Below are positions 24,675 to 34,597 of a stretch of DNA of 39,951 nt, in pieces. Below the pieces are notes generated by a model. That model was not told the origin of the DNA. It ran no database searches and was given only the letters and a program-made list of their open reading frames with translations. This DNA is from Halobacteriales archaeon QS_5_70_15. Its GTDB lineage: Archaea > Halobacteriota > Halobacteria > Halobacteriales > Haloarculaceae. Every line of letters starts with the position of its first letter. The first letter of the stretch is position 1. Position numbers and translations under genes: made by a program. The stretch spans positions 1 through 39,951 of the forward strand of contig PXRQ01000064.1 of assembly GCA_003022005.1 (NCBI GenBank), written 5' to 3'.

Positions 24675-26442
24675 ATGAGTTCGACCGACGTCCCCGAGCG
24701 CGGGGATGTGGAGGAGGCGTACAAGTGGTCGCTGGACTCGATGTTCGCGGACGACGAGGCGTGGGAGGCCGCGTTCGAGGACGTCCAGGAACGGATCGCG
24801 GAGCTCGAACAGTACGAGGGGCGGGTGACCGGGTCCGCCGAGACGCTGAACGCGGTGCTCGAACTCCGCGAGTCGATCATGCGGGAGGTGGCGAACGTCA
24901 CCGCCTACGCGCGGATGCGCAGCGACGAGGACACCACGGATCAGCAGTACCAGGCCTACCGGGCGCGGGCGTCCTCGCTGGCGAGCGAGGCCTCCTCGGC
25001 GGCCTCGTTCGTCGAGCCCGAGCTCCAGGAGCTCGCGCGAGAGGAGCTCGACGCGCTGGTCGCGGAGAACCCCGCACTGGCCGAGTACGAGCACTACTTC
25101 GACGACGTCCTGCGGACGAAAGAGCACACCCGCTCGGCGGAGGTCGAGGCGGTGCTGGCGGACCTCTCGGAGGTGCTCGGCGGTGGCGGTGACGTCTACC
25201 AGCTGCTGACGAACGCCGACGTCGAGTTCCCGGCCGTCGAGGACCCCGACGGCGACGAGCGCCGGATCACGCTGTCGAACTTCACGACGCTCCAGAAGAA
25301 CCGCGACCGGGCGTTCCGGCGGCTAGTCCACGAGGCGTTCTACGACGAGTGGGGCGAGTTCCGCAACTCCGTCGCCGAGGCCTACGAGAACAGCGTCCGG
25401 ACGGACGTCAAGCTCGCGCGGGTACGCGGGTACGACACCGCGCGGGAGGCGAGCCTCGACGGCCCGAACGTCCCCGTGGAGGTGTACGACGAGCTCGTCG
25501 AAACGGTGCGCGAGAACCTCGACGTCCTCCACCGGCACGCCGAACTCAAGCGCGACCGGCTCGGGGTCGACGAGCTCCGGGAGCGACTCCCCGGAGATCC
25601 CCTACGAGGAGGCCAAGGAGCACGTCGTCGAGGCCATCGCGCCGCTCGGCGAGGCCTACCAGTCCCGTGCCGCCGAGGGGCTCGAGTCCCGGTGGGTCGA
25701 CGTCTACGAGACGGCGAACAAGCGCTCGGGAGCGTACTCCGGTGGGACCTACGACTCCCAGCCGTTCATCCTGATGAACTACCAGGACGACGTGGCCTCG
25801 ATGTACACCCTGGCCCACGAGCTCGGCCACTCGATGCACTCCGAGCTCACCAGCGAGCACCAGCCGTACGTCTACTCGAACCACGACATCTTCACGGCGG
25901 AGGTGGCCTCGACGGTGAACGAGGCGCTGCTGACCGACCACCTCCTGGAGACCGTCGAGGACGAGGGCTTCCGCCGGCACGTCCTCGACGAGTACCTCGA
26001 GCGGTTCAGATCGACGCTGTTCAGGCAGACGATGTTCGCGGACTTCGAGCACCGGGCTCACGAGACGATCGAGGAGGGCGGAGCGCTCACGCCCGACGGG
26101 CTCGACGAGCTCTACGGCGAGCTGAAGCGGGAGTTCTACGAGCCCGCCGCGGTCGACGAGGGGACCACCCGCGAGTGGATGCGGATCCCCCACTTCTACT
26201 ACGGGTTCTACGTCTACCAGTACGCGACGGGCATCTCGGCGGCCAACGCCATCGTCAGGGGGATCCGCGAGGAGGGCGAGCCGGCCGCCGAGCGCTACCG
26301 CGAGTTCCTCCGGCTCGGCTCGCGGGAGTACCCGCTGGACCTGCTGCGTCGGGCGGGCGTCGACATGGCCTCGCCCGAGCCGGTCGAGGCGGCCGTCGAC
26401 GCCTACGACGAGCTGGTCGGCGAGTTCGAATCGCTGAGCTGA
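24675..26442 (+). pseudogene. pepF: Oligoendopeptidase F (M3 family), split by a small deletion/frameshift
   Basis: Zinc peptidase cutting short peptides in the cytoplasm. From the ATG at 24675 the N-terminal half is intact to about VDELRER. Then the frame breaks near 25593 and resumes one frame over with SPEIPYEEAKEHVVEAIAPL, running to 26442 with the active site TLAHELGHSMHSE and the downstream metal Glu region (EVASTVNEALL). In relatives, a stretch like MWDLYxPLT lies between DELR and SPE; here about nine residues are missing, so a deletion of roughly 25-30 bp is inferred, not a single-base change. A TATA-like GTTTAAC lies about 32 bp before the ATG, suggesting a leaderless transcript. Confidence 0.8.
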
Positions 26443-26680
26443 TACGGACGGCCCCACCGGTTCGCCGGCGGTCCCCCGGACGGGGGCGACGGTCGACGGT
26501 AGCGGGCTACGGGCGTCCGTCTGCGCGGGACCGGACGGGACCCTCGATCCGGGGCGGTTTCACCCCGACGGATCCGGTCGGGGCGACCGGGATACCGGGA
26601 CCGTCGACGGTCGGTGCCGGCCGCTCGCCACGGCAACCCAAAAGCACTTCTAGGGTGGCGCGTTTAGGGCCGACGACCAG

Positions 26681-27904
26681 ATGTCGCGTAGTCCGTCGCT
26701 TCCAGACAGGCCGACGCTCGACCTCGACCCGGAGATGGACGAGGACGAGCGCCTGGCCACCCTACGAGAGCACTTCGTGGACATCGTACAGGTCCACGAC
26801 GAGCTCGCAGACCAGTTGGACGCGGCCCGAGACCGCCGCGGCGAGCTCCGCGAGGAGGTCGACCGGCTCCAGCGCCAGAACGAGGCGCTGAAGACCTCCT
26901 CGCTCTACCTCGCCACGGTCGAGGAGGTCGCGTCCGAGGAGGACGAGGTGGTGCTCAAACAGCACGGCAACAACCAGGAGGTGCTCACCGACGTCTCACC
27001 ACGGCTCTCCGACCGCCTCGAGGCCGGTGACCGCGTCGCGATCAACGACTCCTTCGCCGTCCAGAGCCTCCTCGACAACGAGACCGACGCCCGGGCACAG
27101 GCGATGCAGATCGACGAGTCGCCGGGGGTCGAGTACGGGGACATCGGTGGGCTCGAGGGACAGATCCGGGAGGTCCGCGAGGCCGTCGAGGCGCCGCTGA
27201 TGGACCCCGAGCGGTTCGATGCCGTCGGGATCGAACCGCCAACCGGCGTCCTGCTCCACGGCCCGCCGGGGACCGGCAAGACGATGCTCGCAAAGGCCGT
27301 CGCCAACCAGACGGACACCACGTTCATCAGGATGGCCGGCTCGGAGCTCGTCCAGAAGTTCATCGGCGAGGGCGCCCGGCTCGTCCGGGACCTCTTCGAG
27401 CTCGCCGAGGAGCGGGCCCCGGCCATCATCTTCATCGACGAGATCGACGCCATCGCCTCCAAGCGCACCGAATCCAAGACCTCGGGCGACGCGGAGGTCC
27501 AGCGGACGATGATGCAGCTCCTCTCGGAGATGGACGGGTTCGACCAGCGCGGGGACATCTCCATCATCGCCGCGACCAACCGCTTCGACATGCTCGACCG
27601 CGCCATCCTCCGTCCGGGCCGGTTCGACCGCCTCATCGAGGTGCCCGAGCCGAACCACGAGGGCCGCCGCGAGATCCTCCGCATCCACACCGCCGACATG
27701 TCCGTCGCCGACGACGTCGACATGGACGGGCTCGCCGAGCAGACCGACGGCTTCTCCGGGGCCGAGATCGAGTCGCTCGCCACCGAGGCCGGGATGTTCG
27801 CCATCCGCGACGAGCGGACCGAGGTCCGGATGGCCGACTTCGAGGAGGCGATTGAGAAGATCACGCGCGACGACTCGCCCGGGACGCCGATCGCCTTCTA
27901 CTAG
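26681..27904 (+). CDS. pan: Proteasome-activating nucleotidase (PAN)
   Basis: AAA+ ATPase that unfolds proteins and feeds the 20S proteasome. 407 residues: an N-terminal coiled coil (DELADQLDAARDRRGEL to LQRQNEAL), an OB subdomain, then Walker A GPPGTGKTML, Walker B IIFIDEIDAIA, sensor ISIIAATNRFD, arginine-finger region ILRPGRFDRLIEVP and lid SGAEIESLATEAGMFAIR. The C-terminus ends in IAFY, a variant of the HbYX docking tail with Phe at the usual Tyr position. Haloarchaea often have two PAN paralogues; which one this is cannot be told here. Confidence 0.95.
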   Translation: MSRSPSLPDRPTLDLDPEMDEDERLATLREHFVDIVQVHDELADQLDAARDRRGELREEVDRLQRQNEALKTSSLYLATVEEVASEEDEVVLKQHGNNQEVLTDVSPRLSDRLEAGDRVAINDSFAVQSLLDNETDARAQAMQIDESPGVEYGDIGGLEGQIREVREAVEAPLMDPERFDAVGIEPPTGVLLHGPPGTGKTMLAKAVANQTDTTFIRMAGSELVQKFIGEGARLVRDLFELAEERAPAIIFIDEIDAIASKRTESKTSGDAEVQRTMMQLLSEMDGFDQRGDISIIAATNRFDMLDRAILRPGRFDRLIEVPEPNHEGRREILRIHTADMSVADDVDMDGLAEQTDGFSGAEIESLATEAGMFAIRDERTEVRMADFEEAIEKITRDDSPGTPIAFY

Positions 27905-28120
27905 AGCGTCCGTTCCTCCGTGGGGGTCGTCCCCCCGGCGACCGCCGCTCGCGAAAGCGCGGGTGAAAGCGCCGCTCGTTCGGACCCCGGACGGATCCGC
28001 TTCGCTCGTCAGCGGTGGTTCCCGTTCCTTCCGGCTCGCGTGGACCCGCCCCCCGGCTATCGCAGGCCGGAGTCCGTACCGCTACGCTTAAACGAATCTC
28101 CACGCTAGTTCGGGGTGCGG

Positions 28121-28195
28121 GCCACGGTGGCAGAGTCCGGCTTACGCGGCTGCCTGCAGAGCAGCTACACCCCGGTTCAAATCCGGGCCGTGGCT
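28121..28195 (+). tRNA. tRNA-Cys (anticodon GCA)
   Basis: 75-nt cloverleaf: acceptor GCCACGG/CCGTGGC, anticodon stem GCTGC/GCAGC with loop CTGCAGA (anticodon GCA), T arm CCCGG-TTCAAAT-CCGGG and discriminator U at 28195, which is the expected identity base for tRNA-Cys. CCA is not encoded. A TTAAA-containing TATA-like element lies about 32 nt upstream. Confidence 0.93.
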
Positions 28196-28307
28196 TGGCG
28201 AGGGCGCGGCGACCGACGTCCGCCCGTCCGTTCCCCGGGGGGCGCGGCGGGACCTCGCGGGAGCGTGAAAAGTAACGACTATACCCGGCGATTCCATCAC
28301 CCCGACT

Positions 28308-29399
28308 ATGCAACGACGAGTCGCGGCGGTATACTTCGTGTTCTTCCTCGTCATGGGGGCGAGCGCGTACTCCGTCATCGCCGTCGCCGAACAGCCCGCC
28401 ATCGACGTGGAGGGCGAGTCCTACACGGAGGGCGACACGCTCGCCGTCGACGGCCGGGAGTACGTCGTGGCCAACGTGAGCGTCCAGTCGTCCGGCGACG
28501 GTGGCGGCCACGGTGGCGGGGACGGCGGCGAGGAGCACGTCGCTCGGCTCCAGTGGACCAACGAGTCGGCCCGGTTCACGGCGACACTGTCCAACGACAC
28601 GGTCGTGACGCCGGCCGAGGCGTCGTTCCCGGGCCAGCGGGCGTTCGAGAGCGCGAGCCTCGAGGACGGCGACACCGTGACGTTCAACGGGAGCGAGGCG
28701 ACCGTCTCGATCCCCGACGACGAGGCCCCGAGGAGCTTCTCGCTCGGGGGGCCGTCGGTCGACGCGACGCTCGCGTACAACGACACGCTGACCTACCAGG
28801 GACAGACGATGACGGTCGCGGGCATCACCCCCGACGCCGTGACGCTGGTCGCCGGGTCGAACTACCGGGTCCTCACCCCGAACGAGTCCGACCCGAGCGG
28901 CTTCCGGATGGTCCAGCGGTTCAACGTGAGCGAGCGGCTCGCGGCCGACCCGGCCGTCGAGAACCGGACGGTCACGCGCGACGACGGCCGGGAGTACGTC
29001 GTCTTCGCGGCCAACGGCTCCACGGAGCTCCTCTCGGAGTACCTCCCGACGCCGGACGTCGGTCGGCTCACCGAGGGCGACACGATGACCGTCCGGGGCA
29101 ACGAGACGACGGTGGCGAACGTGACCGCCGAGAGGGTCGTGGTCGAGTGGACCGGCCCGACGACGAACACCGTCGAGCTGGCCGAGGGGGAGAACGTCAC
29201 CCTGAACGGCCAGCGGTTCGTCGTCCACTTCGAGGGCGACTCGGTGACCCTCTCGCCGGACATCGATGGGTACCAGAACGATCTCGCGCGCCAGGACGCT
29301 TTCAAGGAACGCCAGAACGGTCTCTGGGGCGTGACCCTTCTCTCGGGTTTCGCGGCGATGCTCATCGTGGGCCTCGCGTACCTCCCGGTCAGGGGCTGA
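28308..29399 (+). CDS. Secreted, C-terminally anchored protein with repeated beta motifs
   Basis: 363 residues. An N-terminal hydrophobic segment (VAAVYFVFFLVMGASAYSVI) serves as signal or anchor, and a second helix (LWGVTLLSGFAAMLIVGLAYL) ends the protein, leaving a large outside domain. That domain repeats a motif of form EGDTxxVxGxExxVANV at about residues 43, 124, 255 and 290, separated by strand-like sequence. Many Asn-X-Ser/Thr sequons (NVSV, NESA, NDTV, NGSE, NVSE) fit an N-glycosylated surface protein. A Gly/His-rich loop (GGGHGGGDGG) sits near residue 65. No function is recognised. Confidence 0.75.
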   Translation: MQRRVAAVYFVFFLVMGASAYSVIAVAEQPAIDVEGESYTEGDTLAVDGREYVVANVSVQSSGDGGGHGGGDGGEEHVARLQWTNESARFTATLSNDTVVTPAEASFPGQRAFESASLEDGDTVTFNGSEATVSIPDDEAPRSFSLGGPSVDATLAYNDTLTYQGQTMTVAGITPDAVTLVAGSNYRVLTPNESDPSGFRMVQRFNVSERLAADPAVENRTVTRDDGREYVVFAANGSTELLSEYLPTPDVGRLTEGDTMTVRGNETTVANVTAERVVVEWTGPTTNTVELAEGENVTLNGQRFVVHFEGDSVTLSPDIDGYQNDLARQDAFKERQNGLWGVTLLSGFAAMLIVGLAYLPVRG

Positions 29400-29573
29400 C
29401 CGGACCGGAGCAACCCGGACGTCCCGGGACGCGAACGGCGCGCCGCTCCCCGGACCCGGCTTCCCGTCCCTGCGGTTCCCGGCCCGCCTCTCGGCCGGTC
29501 GTCACTGCCGGTCGATCCGCTTGACGCCGACGGCTCTCACGCGATTTATGCCTCTCAGACCCTTCGATCGGGT

Positions 29574-30059
29574 ATGGAACTGGCCTCGGTCGCGGCGGTG
29601 GCGGAGAACCGCGCCATCGGAAGGGACGGGGAGCTCCCGTGGGACCACATCGAGGCGGACGTCCGGCAGTACCGGGCCCGGGTCGCCGGCCATCCGGTGA
29701 TCCTCGGGCGGCGGACGTTCGAGTCGATGCTCGACGACCTCCCCGGCTCCGAGCGGATCGTGCTGAGTCGCTCCGAGCGCGAGTTCGACACTTCGACCGC
29801 CCAGCACGCCGACGGCGTCGAGGCGGCCGTCGCGCTCCTCGAGGAGCTCGGCGCCGAGGTGGGCTACGTCCTCGGCGGGGCGGGGGTCTACCGGCTCTTC
29901 CAGCCCCACCTCGACCGGATGTACCTCAGCCGCGTCCCCGGCTCGTACGAGGCCGACAGCTTCTACCCCGAGTTCGACGAGTCCGAGTGGCGGCTCGTCG
30001 AGACGACGCCGTACGAGGGGGTCACGCTCGAGGAGTGGATCCGGGCCGACCGGGAGTGA
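29574..30059 (+). CDS. folA: Dihydrofolate reductase
   Basis: Reduces dihydrofolate to tetrahydrofolate with NADPH. 161 residues: [20 protein letters not shown] is the N-terminal signature, the acidic residue in [10 protein letters not shown] is at the catalytic position, [11 protein letters not shown] binds NADPH phosphates, and [14 protein letters not shown] is the Gly-Gly loop. The C-terminus [18 protein letters not shown] is typical of haloarchaeal DHFRs. It stands alone between two non-coding gaps. Confidence 0.93.
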   Translation: MELASVAAVAENRAIGRDGELPWDHIEADVRQYRARVAGHPVILGRRTFESMLDDLPGSERIVLSRSEREFDTSTAQHADGVEAAVALLEELGAEVGYVLGGAGVYRLFQPHLDRMYLSRVPGSYEADSFYPEFDESEWRLVETTPYEGVTLEEWIRADRE

Positions 30060-30358
30060 CCCGGACGGCCCTTCCCGGCCGTACCGGGGGGACCCGCCTC
30101 GTCCCCGCTAACTGCCGGTGCCGGGGTCCGCGGCCCTGCCGTCCACCCCCGGTCCCGCAGTCGATGTGACGGTCCGTCAGTCCCCGGGCGTGGACGGGGT
30201 CGGGACGAGCGCGGGGAGTCGGGGCGACGGGCGAGGACCGGGGCACCGCGACGAGCGGATCGGCGTCTCCTGGCCCTCGCACGGAGGATCGTAACGGTCT
30301 GCCGGCGGATGCCGACTGGGTCCGGGCACTCACCGGTCAGAGACCACGCCCGTCCGTA
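30060..30358. other. Convergent intergenic region, nothing recognised
   Basis: 299 bp between the ends of the DHFR gene (plus) and the Taw2-like gene (minus). GC-rich, no coding bias in any frame, no clear hairpin followed by oligo-T. Confidence 0.5.
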
Positions 30359-31447
30359 TCAGTCCACCCGCGCGTCCACGACGACGTGCTCCACCCCGGG
30401 GCTGTGTGATTTCACGACCCGTCGGTCGAGCACCTCGACGGCCCGACCATGGCGGTCGGCCGCCTCTCGGAGCCGCGAGACGGGACGGTGCCACAGCTCG
30501 GCCTCGGGCGCCGCCCCGTGGAGGTGGACGACCCCGCCCGGACGGACCGCGGCGAGCGCCGCGCCGAGGTACTCCCACGCGTCGTAGTAGCCCATCACGA
30601 CGCGGTCGACCCCCTCGACGTCGACGTCGCGGCAGTCGGCCCGGAACGCGGAGACGCGGTCCTCCACGCCGTTGAGAACGGCGTTCTCGACGAGGTAGCG
30701 GAACGCCGTCGGGTTCACCTCGGTGGCGGTGACATCGGCGCCCGCGCGGGCCATCGGGAGCGTGAAGTAACCGATGCCGGCGAACATGTCGAACACGCGT
30801 TCGCCCTCGCTCGCTGTTTCGCCCATCCGGGCCCGCTCGGCCTTGTTCCCCGGGGCGAACATCACCGCCGCGAGGTCGAGCGCGTACCGGGTGCCGTGCT
30901 CCGTGTGAACGGTCTCCGTGTCCCCCTCGCCGGCGAGGACCTCGACGTCCGGCTCCCGGGTCCGTCCGGCGATCCCACCCCGGGCGAGGACGGTGTCGGC
31001 CTCGCCGTGGAGGGAGAGCAGCGCCTCGCCGACCTCCCCGGGACGGGGCGCGTCCCCGACCTCGACCAGGACCACGCTCCCGACGACGGCCCACGAGCCG
31101 GGCGCGCGGTCGAGTTCGGCCTCGTCCCAGCCCCGCTCGCGGAGCACGTCGCGCAGCCCCCGGGTTCGCCGCGGGAGGTCGCTCTCGATCACCTCGCGGA
31201 CCTCGGTCTCGCGTGGCGCGCCGCTGACCGGAACCGCGACCGTCGCCTCGTCGTGTTCCGCGACGCTCCGCGCGTCGTCGTAGACGCCCTCCTCGCGGAG
31301 CGACTCGACGACCGTCCCCGTCCGCGACTTCCCGACCAGTGCCGCGAGGTCGACCCCCTTCGGGTCGGCCGCCGGGCCGGTCCGGTCGGTCCGGCCGGTG
31401 GCTTCCGTCGGGTCGTCCGCGCCCGTTCCGTCGTTCCGGTCGGTCAC
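30359..31447 (-). CDS. taw2: Class I SAM methyltransferase-fold enzyme, Taw2/Trm5-like (tRNA wyosine pathway)
   Basis: 362 residues from the GTG at 31447, which overlaps the NMD3 stop (GTGA). An acidic N-terminal extension precedes a D1-like domain (DLAALVGKSRTGTVVESLRE) and the Rossmann domain: FDMFAGIGYFTLPMA (SAM motif I), ADVTATEVNPTAFRYLVENA and RVVMGYYDAWEYLGAAL. The MGY motif instead of the NLP-type motif of Trm5 favours Taw2, which transfers the aminocarboxypropyl group of SAM to the wyosine base at position 37 of tRNA-Phe. This substrate call is inference from one motif; a Trm5 methyltransferase is the alternative. Confidence 0.7.
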   Translation of the reverse strand: MTDRNDGTGADDPTEATGRTDRTGPAADPKGVDLAALVGKSRTGTVVESLREEGVYDDARSVAEHDEATVAVPVSGAPRETEVREVIESDLPRRTRGLRDVLRERGWDEAELDRAPGSWAVVGSVVLVEVGDAPRPGEVGEALLSLHGEADTVLARGGIAGRTREPDVEVLAGEGDTETVHTEHGTRYALDLAAVMFAPGNKAERARMGETASEGERVFDMFAGIGYFTLPMARAGADVTATEVNPTAFRYLVENAVLNGVEDRVSAFRADCRDVDVEGVDRVVMGYYDAWEYLGAALAAVRPGGVVHLHGAAPEAELWHRPVSRLREAADRHGRAVEVLDRRVVKSHSPGVEHVVVDARVD

Positions 31448-32503
31448 TCCGACCCCCTCGGGTCCGTCCCCTCGCGCGGCAGGACGTGGAGGCCGGCCCG
31501 CGACCGCAGCACGGGGAGGGTCTCCGCGTCCGGGTCGGCGAACGAGGGTCGGGGAACGGTCTTGGCCTCGTAGGTTTCCGGGTCGAGCACCTGCACCGAG
31601 CGGTCGTCCTCGACGGTCACGACGGTCGTTTCGGCCGCGTCCTCGCGGGTGCCGAGTTTCCGGGCGTCGGGGTCGAGCCCCTCCTCGTGACTCGCCTCGT
31701 AGCGCTCGCCCGTCTCCAGTCGAACGCCCTTGAGGTTGCCGTGCGCGGAGGTCACGAGCACTGGCCCCTCCCCGTCGTCGAGCTCGATGACGTCCTCCGG
31801 GGTGTAGGGAGGGAGCCGCGCGAGGAACGTGACGCGGTAGACCTCGTTGCCGTCGCTGTCCTCGGTGACGAGCGTCTCGGCCGAGGAGACCGACCCGCCG
31901 AGTTCGCGCGTGATGCGGTGAGCGATGGCCTCGCCCATCTGGTTGGCGCTGATCTTCATGTCCACGCCGTCGCCCGTATGGTCGATCTCGGTGATGAAGG
32001 CGTTGCGATCCCCCTTCGCCTCGCGGTCGGCGACGTACGTCCCCGGCGATGCGGCCACACCGGGTGCAGGTCTCGCGGGCGATGTAGACCGGGACGGTGA
32101 CGCTCTCCTCGACCGGCCGCTCGCGGATGGTACCGGTAAACGCCGCGTGCATCCGGAGCGTGTTCCGGTCGACCTGCTCGGGGTCGACGGTCCACCGGAC
32201 GTCCTCGACCTCCCGGTGGACGCCGAGCGCGCGGGTCACCTCCTCGACGGCGACGTCGGTGTAGTCCCGCGCGCCGACGTCGACCCAGCGGTTCCCGCGG
32301 TGGACCGCCCCGCACTGCGAGCAGACCCGCACCTCGACCCTGTCGGGCGCGTCGACGAGTTCGAACCCCTCGAAGTAGCAGTCGTCACAGAGCACCCGGT
32401 CGGGGTCCCTCGGCTCGCCCGGGCGCGGCTCCGCCGGGGGCTCCATCGGGTCGCCACACCGCGGGCAGAACGCCCGCGGCTCCTCCTCGCCTGACTCGCT
32501 CAT
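31444..32503 (-). pseudogene. NMD3-like ribosome biogenesis protein, with internal deletion and frameshift
   Basis: ATG at 32503. The N-terminus has zinc pairs (AFCPRCGDPMEPP, LCDDCYFEGFELV, RVCSQCGAVHRG), as in archaeal NMD3, a 50S-subunit-associated assembly factor. The frame is good to TCTRCGRIAGD and then breaks near 32050-32062. The next frame picks up YVADREAKGDRNAFITEI and runs through GDGVDMKISANQMGEAI and LPPYTPEDVIELDDGEGPVL to 31444. In relatives roughly 25 residues lie between these points, so a deletion of about 75 bp is inferred. Because NMD3 is widely conserved in archaea, an assembly error is as likely as gene loss. Confidence 0.72.
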
Positions 32504-32638
32504 TACCGGGACGTAGGTCCGTCGTCCGGTTTAAACGTCGCGTGTGCGCCCCGGATCGCCGCCGCTGTCGTCATCCGGGCGTCGTCGCTTCTCGGGCGCG
32601 GCCGGCCGGGTGATCGGGCGCGGCCGCCTCCCGTCGCT

Positions 32639-33343
32639 CTAATCGTTGGCGCGCGCCTGCTCGAACGGGCGCGGGGGCAGGCGGAGTTCGTCGAGGTACG
32701 GGAGGTGCTTGACGTTGTAGACGACCCGCAGCTCCTCGGTGATCGGCGCGCCGACACAGGAGAGCCGGATACCCCGGTCGAGCATGTCCGAGGGGAGGAT
32801 GTGGTCGACCGGCATCGACATCTCCCCGTCGGTCACCGCGACGGCGCAGTTCGCACACGCCCCGCCCCGGCAGGCGTACGGCCACGCGAACCCGCGTTCC
32901 TCGGCGGCTTCGAGGAGCGTCTCGCCCCCCTCGACCGCGAACCGTCCGTAGTCCTCGGGGCCCAGTCCCGCCCCGGCCGCCTTCTCGAACAGGTCGTCGT
33001 CGTCGAGCGACCAGCCGTGGTCCTCGATGACGTCGTGGTTGAGGTACTCGACCTCGGGGTCGGGCGGCCCCGGTTCGGTCTCCTCGCCCTCCCCGGACCC
33101 CCCTTCGGCGGCATCGGCGGCCCCCCCGTCGCCCCCGGCGGGCCCGTCCTCGCTCCCCCCGCCGGCCTCCAGTTCCCGGGTCCCGTCGAGGAGGTCCTCG
33201 TAGGCGGCCCGCACGGCCTGGAACTCGGCCGCCGAGCCGCCGTGGTCGGGGTGGGCCTCCATCACCCGGCGGCGGTACGCCTGCTCGATCTCCTCGGCGT
33301 CCGCGCCCGGGTCGACCCGGAGCGTCTCGAACGGGGAATCCAC
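32639..33343 (-). CDS. J-domain/[2Fe-2S] ferredoxin fusion protein
   Basis: 234 residues from the GTG at 33343 (VDSPFETLRVDPGADAEEIE). Residues 1-65 form a J domain with the diagnostic HPD (VMEAHPDHGGSAAEF). A Gly/Asp/Glu-rich linker follows, then a plant-type ferredoxin domain: cluster ligands in YACRGGACANCAVAV (CxxxxCxxC) and the fourth Cys in RLSCVGAP. The combination resembles haloarchaeal ferredoxins with acidic N-terminal domains but with a real HPD-bearing J domain, suggesting coupling of electron transfer or cluster delivery to Hsp70. It stands alone between NMD3 and DUF5810. Confidence 0.85.
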   Translation of the reverse strand: MDSPFETLRVDPGADAEEIEQAYRRRVMEAHPDHGGSAAEFQAVRAAYEDLLDGTRELEAGGGSEDGPAGGDGGAADAAEGGSGEGEETEPGPPDPEVEYLNHDVIEDHGWSLDDDDLFEKAAGAGLGPEDYGRFAVEGGETLLEAAEERGFAWPYACRGGACANCAVAVTDGEMSMPVDHILPSDMLDRGIRLSCVGAPITEELRVVYNVKHLPYLDELRLPPRPFEQARAND

Positions 33344-33485
33344 GCCGCGACGTAGCCCTGTCGCGGGCAAAACGTTTCTCCCCGCAGCAGTTTCCCCGCC
33401 CCGACCGCCGGGCGGACACCGATCCTCGGGTCGTCACCGGTCCGGGACCCCGCTCGTTTTACCCGTCGGCCCCGTCCCGCCGGAC

Positions 33486-34088
33486 ATGGGTTACGAGTGT
33501 CCCGTCTGTGCCGCCCCGCAGGCCGACGCCCGCCACCTCGCCAACCACGTGGCGTTCACGGCGGTCCTCGGGGACGAGGCGCACGAGGCGTGGCTGGACG
33601 AGCACGCCCCGGGGGGGGCCGACGCGGGCGAGGCCGAACTCGCCCCCCGGGTCGCCGAGCACGCCCCCGAGGGGGAGTTCCCGCAGGTCTTCGAGGACAC
33701 CGCCGCCGGCCTGGAGGAATCGGCACCGACCGAGCCGCCCGAGGAGCGCTCCGGGGCGCTGTTCGACGACGAGGGAGTGGAGGGCGTACACGACCGCCGA
33801 CGCGGACACGATCACGACCACCAGCACGGCCACGGCGTCCCGCTCGATCCGGACCGCGCGGGGCACGCCGACCACGGCGACCGGACGAGCCACCTCGCCG
33901 GTCCGGGCACCGACTCGGACGAACTCGACGAGGGGACCCGGGAGGTGCTCGAGGAGGCCCGCGAGATGACGCGGGAGATGCTCGCGGACGAGGGCGAGGG
34001 CGAGGACGACGGGAGCGACGACGACCGGGACGGGACGGCGGGGGCGGGCGGGGAGACGGGTGGCGAGGCACGGGAGCGGACCGATTGA
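33486..34088 (+). CDS. DUF5810-like zinc-finger protein
   Basis: 200 residues. N-terminal zinc motif MGYECPVCAAPQADARHLANHVAF combines CxxC with two His in a C2H2-like arrangement, as in haloarchaeal DUF5810 proteins (name from recall). The rest is low-complexity and acidic, with a His/Asp-rich block (DRRRGHDHDHQHGHG) near residue 105 that could bind metal, and a predicted C-terminal helix (REVLEEAREMTREMLADEG). It is followed by a DUF5809-like gene, the usual partner by name and position. Function unknown. Confidence 0.7.
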   Translation: MGYECPVCAAPQADARHLANHVAFTAVLGDEAHEAWLDEHAPGGADAGEAELAPRVAEHAPEGEFPQVFEDTAAGLEESAPTEPPEERSGALFDDEGVEGVHDRRRGHDHDHQHGHGVPLDPDRAGHADHGDRTSHLAGPGTDSDELDEGTREVLEEAREMTREMLADEGEGEDDGSDDDRDGTAGAGGETGGEARERTD

Positions 34089-34177
34089 CCTGGGGGGACC
34101 GCGGCACCGCGACCGACCGACGGCGGCGGACGGACCGGGATAACAACGCGTAACTGCCGTCACCCGGTAGTCGGGGT

Positions 34178-34597
34178 ATGCACACGGAGGGGACGTTCGC
34201 CCCGGAGACCGTCGCGGCGGCCCGGGAGCGCTACGAGTCGCTCGGGCCGACCGCGCAGGTGGTGGTCCGCGAGGTGGCCCGAGCGATGGGCTTCGACCGC
34301 GAGGAGTACCGCGACCGGGTGACCGAGGACGTCGTCCTCACGGCCCGGGACGCGCTGTTCGCCGGCACGCTCGCGGTCACTGTGGGCACCCGCGAGGAGT
34401 TCGAGGACTGGCGCGAGGGGTACGACGGCGAGGTCCACGTCGCCGGGAGCGAGAACGTCGACCGCGCCGCGTGGCACGCCGCGCCGTTCGCTGGGAGGGC
34501 GGTCGCCGCCACCTTCCAGAACGAGGAGTCGGCCGCCGTCGGCACCCTCCGCCGACAGTCGTTCGGCCGCCTCTACCGGGACGAACTCCACGCATGA
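34178..34597 (+). CDS. DUF5809-like protein
   Basis: 139 residues: MHTEGTFAPETVAAARERYE, VVREVARAMGFDREEYRDRV and a C-terminal WHAAPFAGRAVAATFQNEES. Alpha-helical and acidic; matches, from recall, the haloarchaeal DUF5809 family. The stop overlaps the next ATG (ATGA), beginning a four-gene overlapping run up to the second Nudix gene. Function unknown. Confidence 0.68.
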   Translation: MHTEGTFAPETVAAARERYESLGPTAQVVVREVARAMGFDREEYRDRVTEDVVLTARDALFAGTLAVTVGTREEFEDWREGYDGEVHVAGSENVDRAAWHAAPFAGRAVAATFQNEESAAVGTLRRQSFGRLYRDELHA

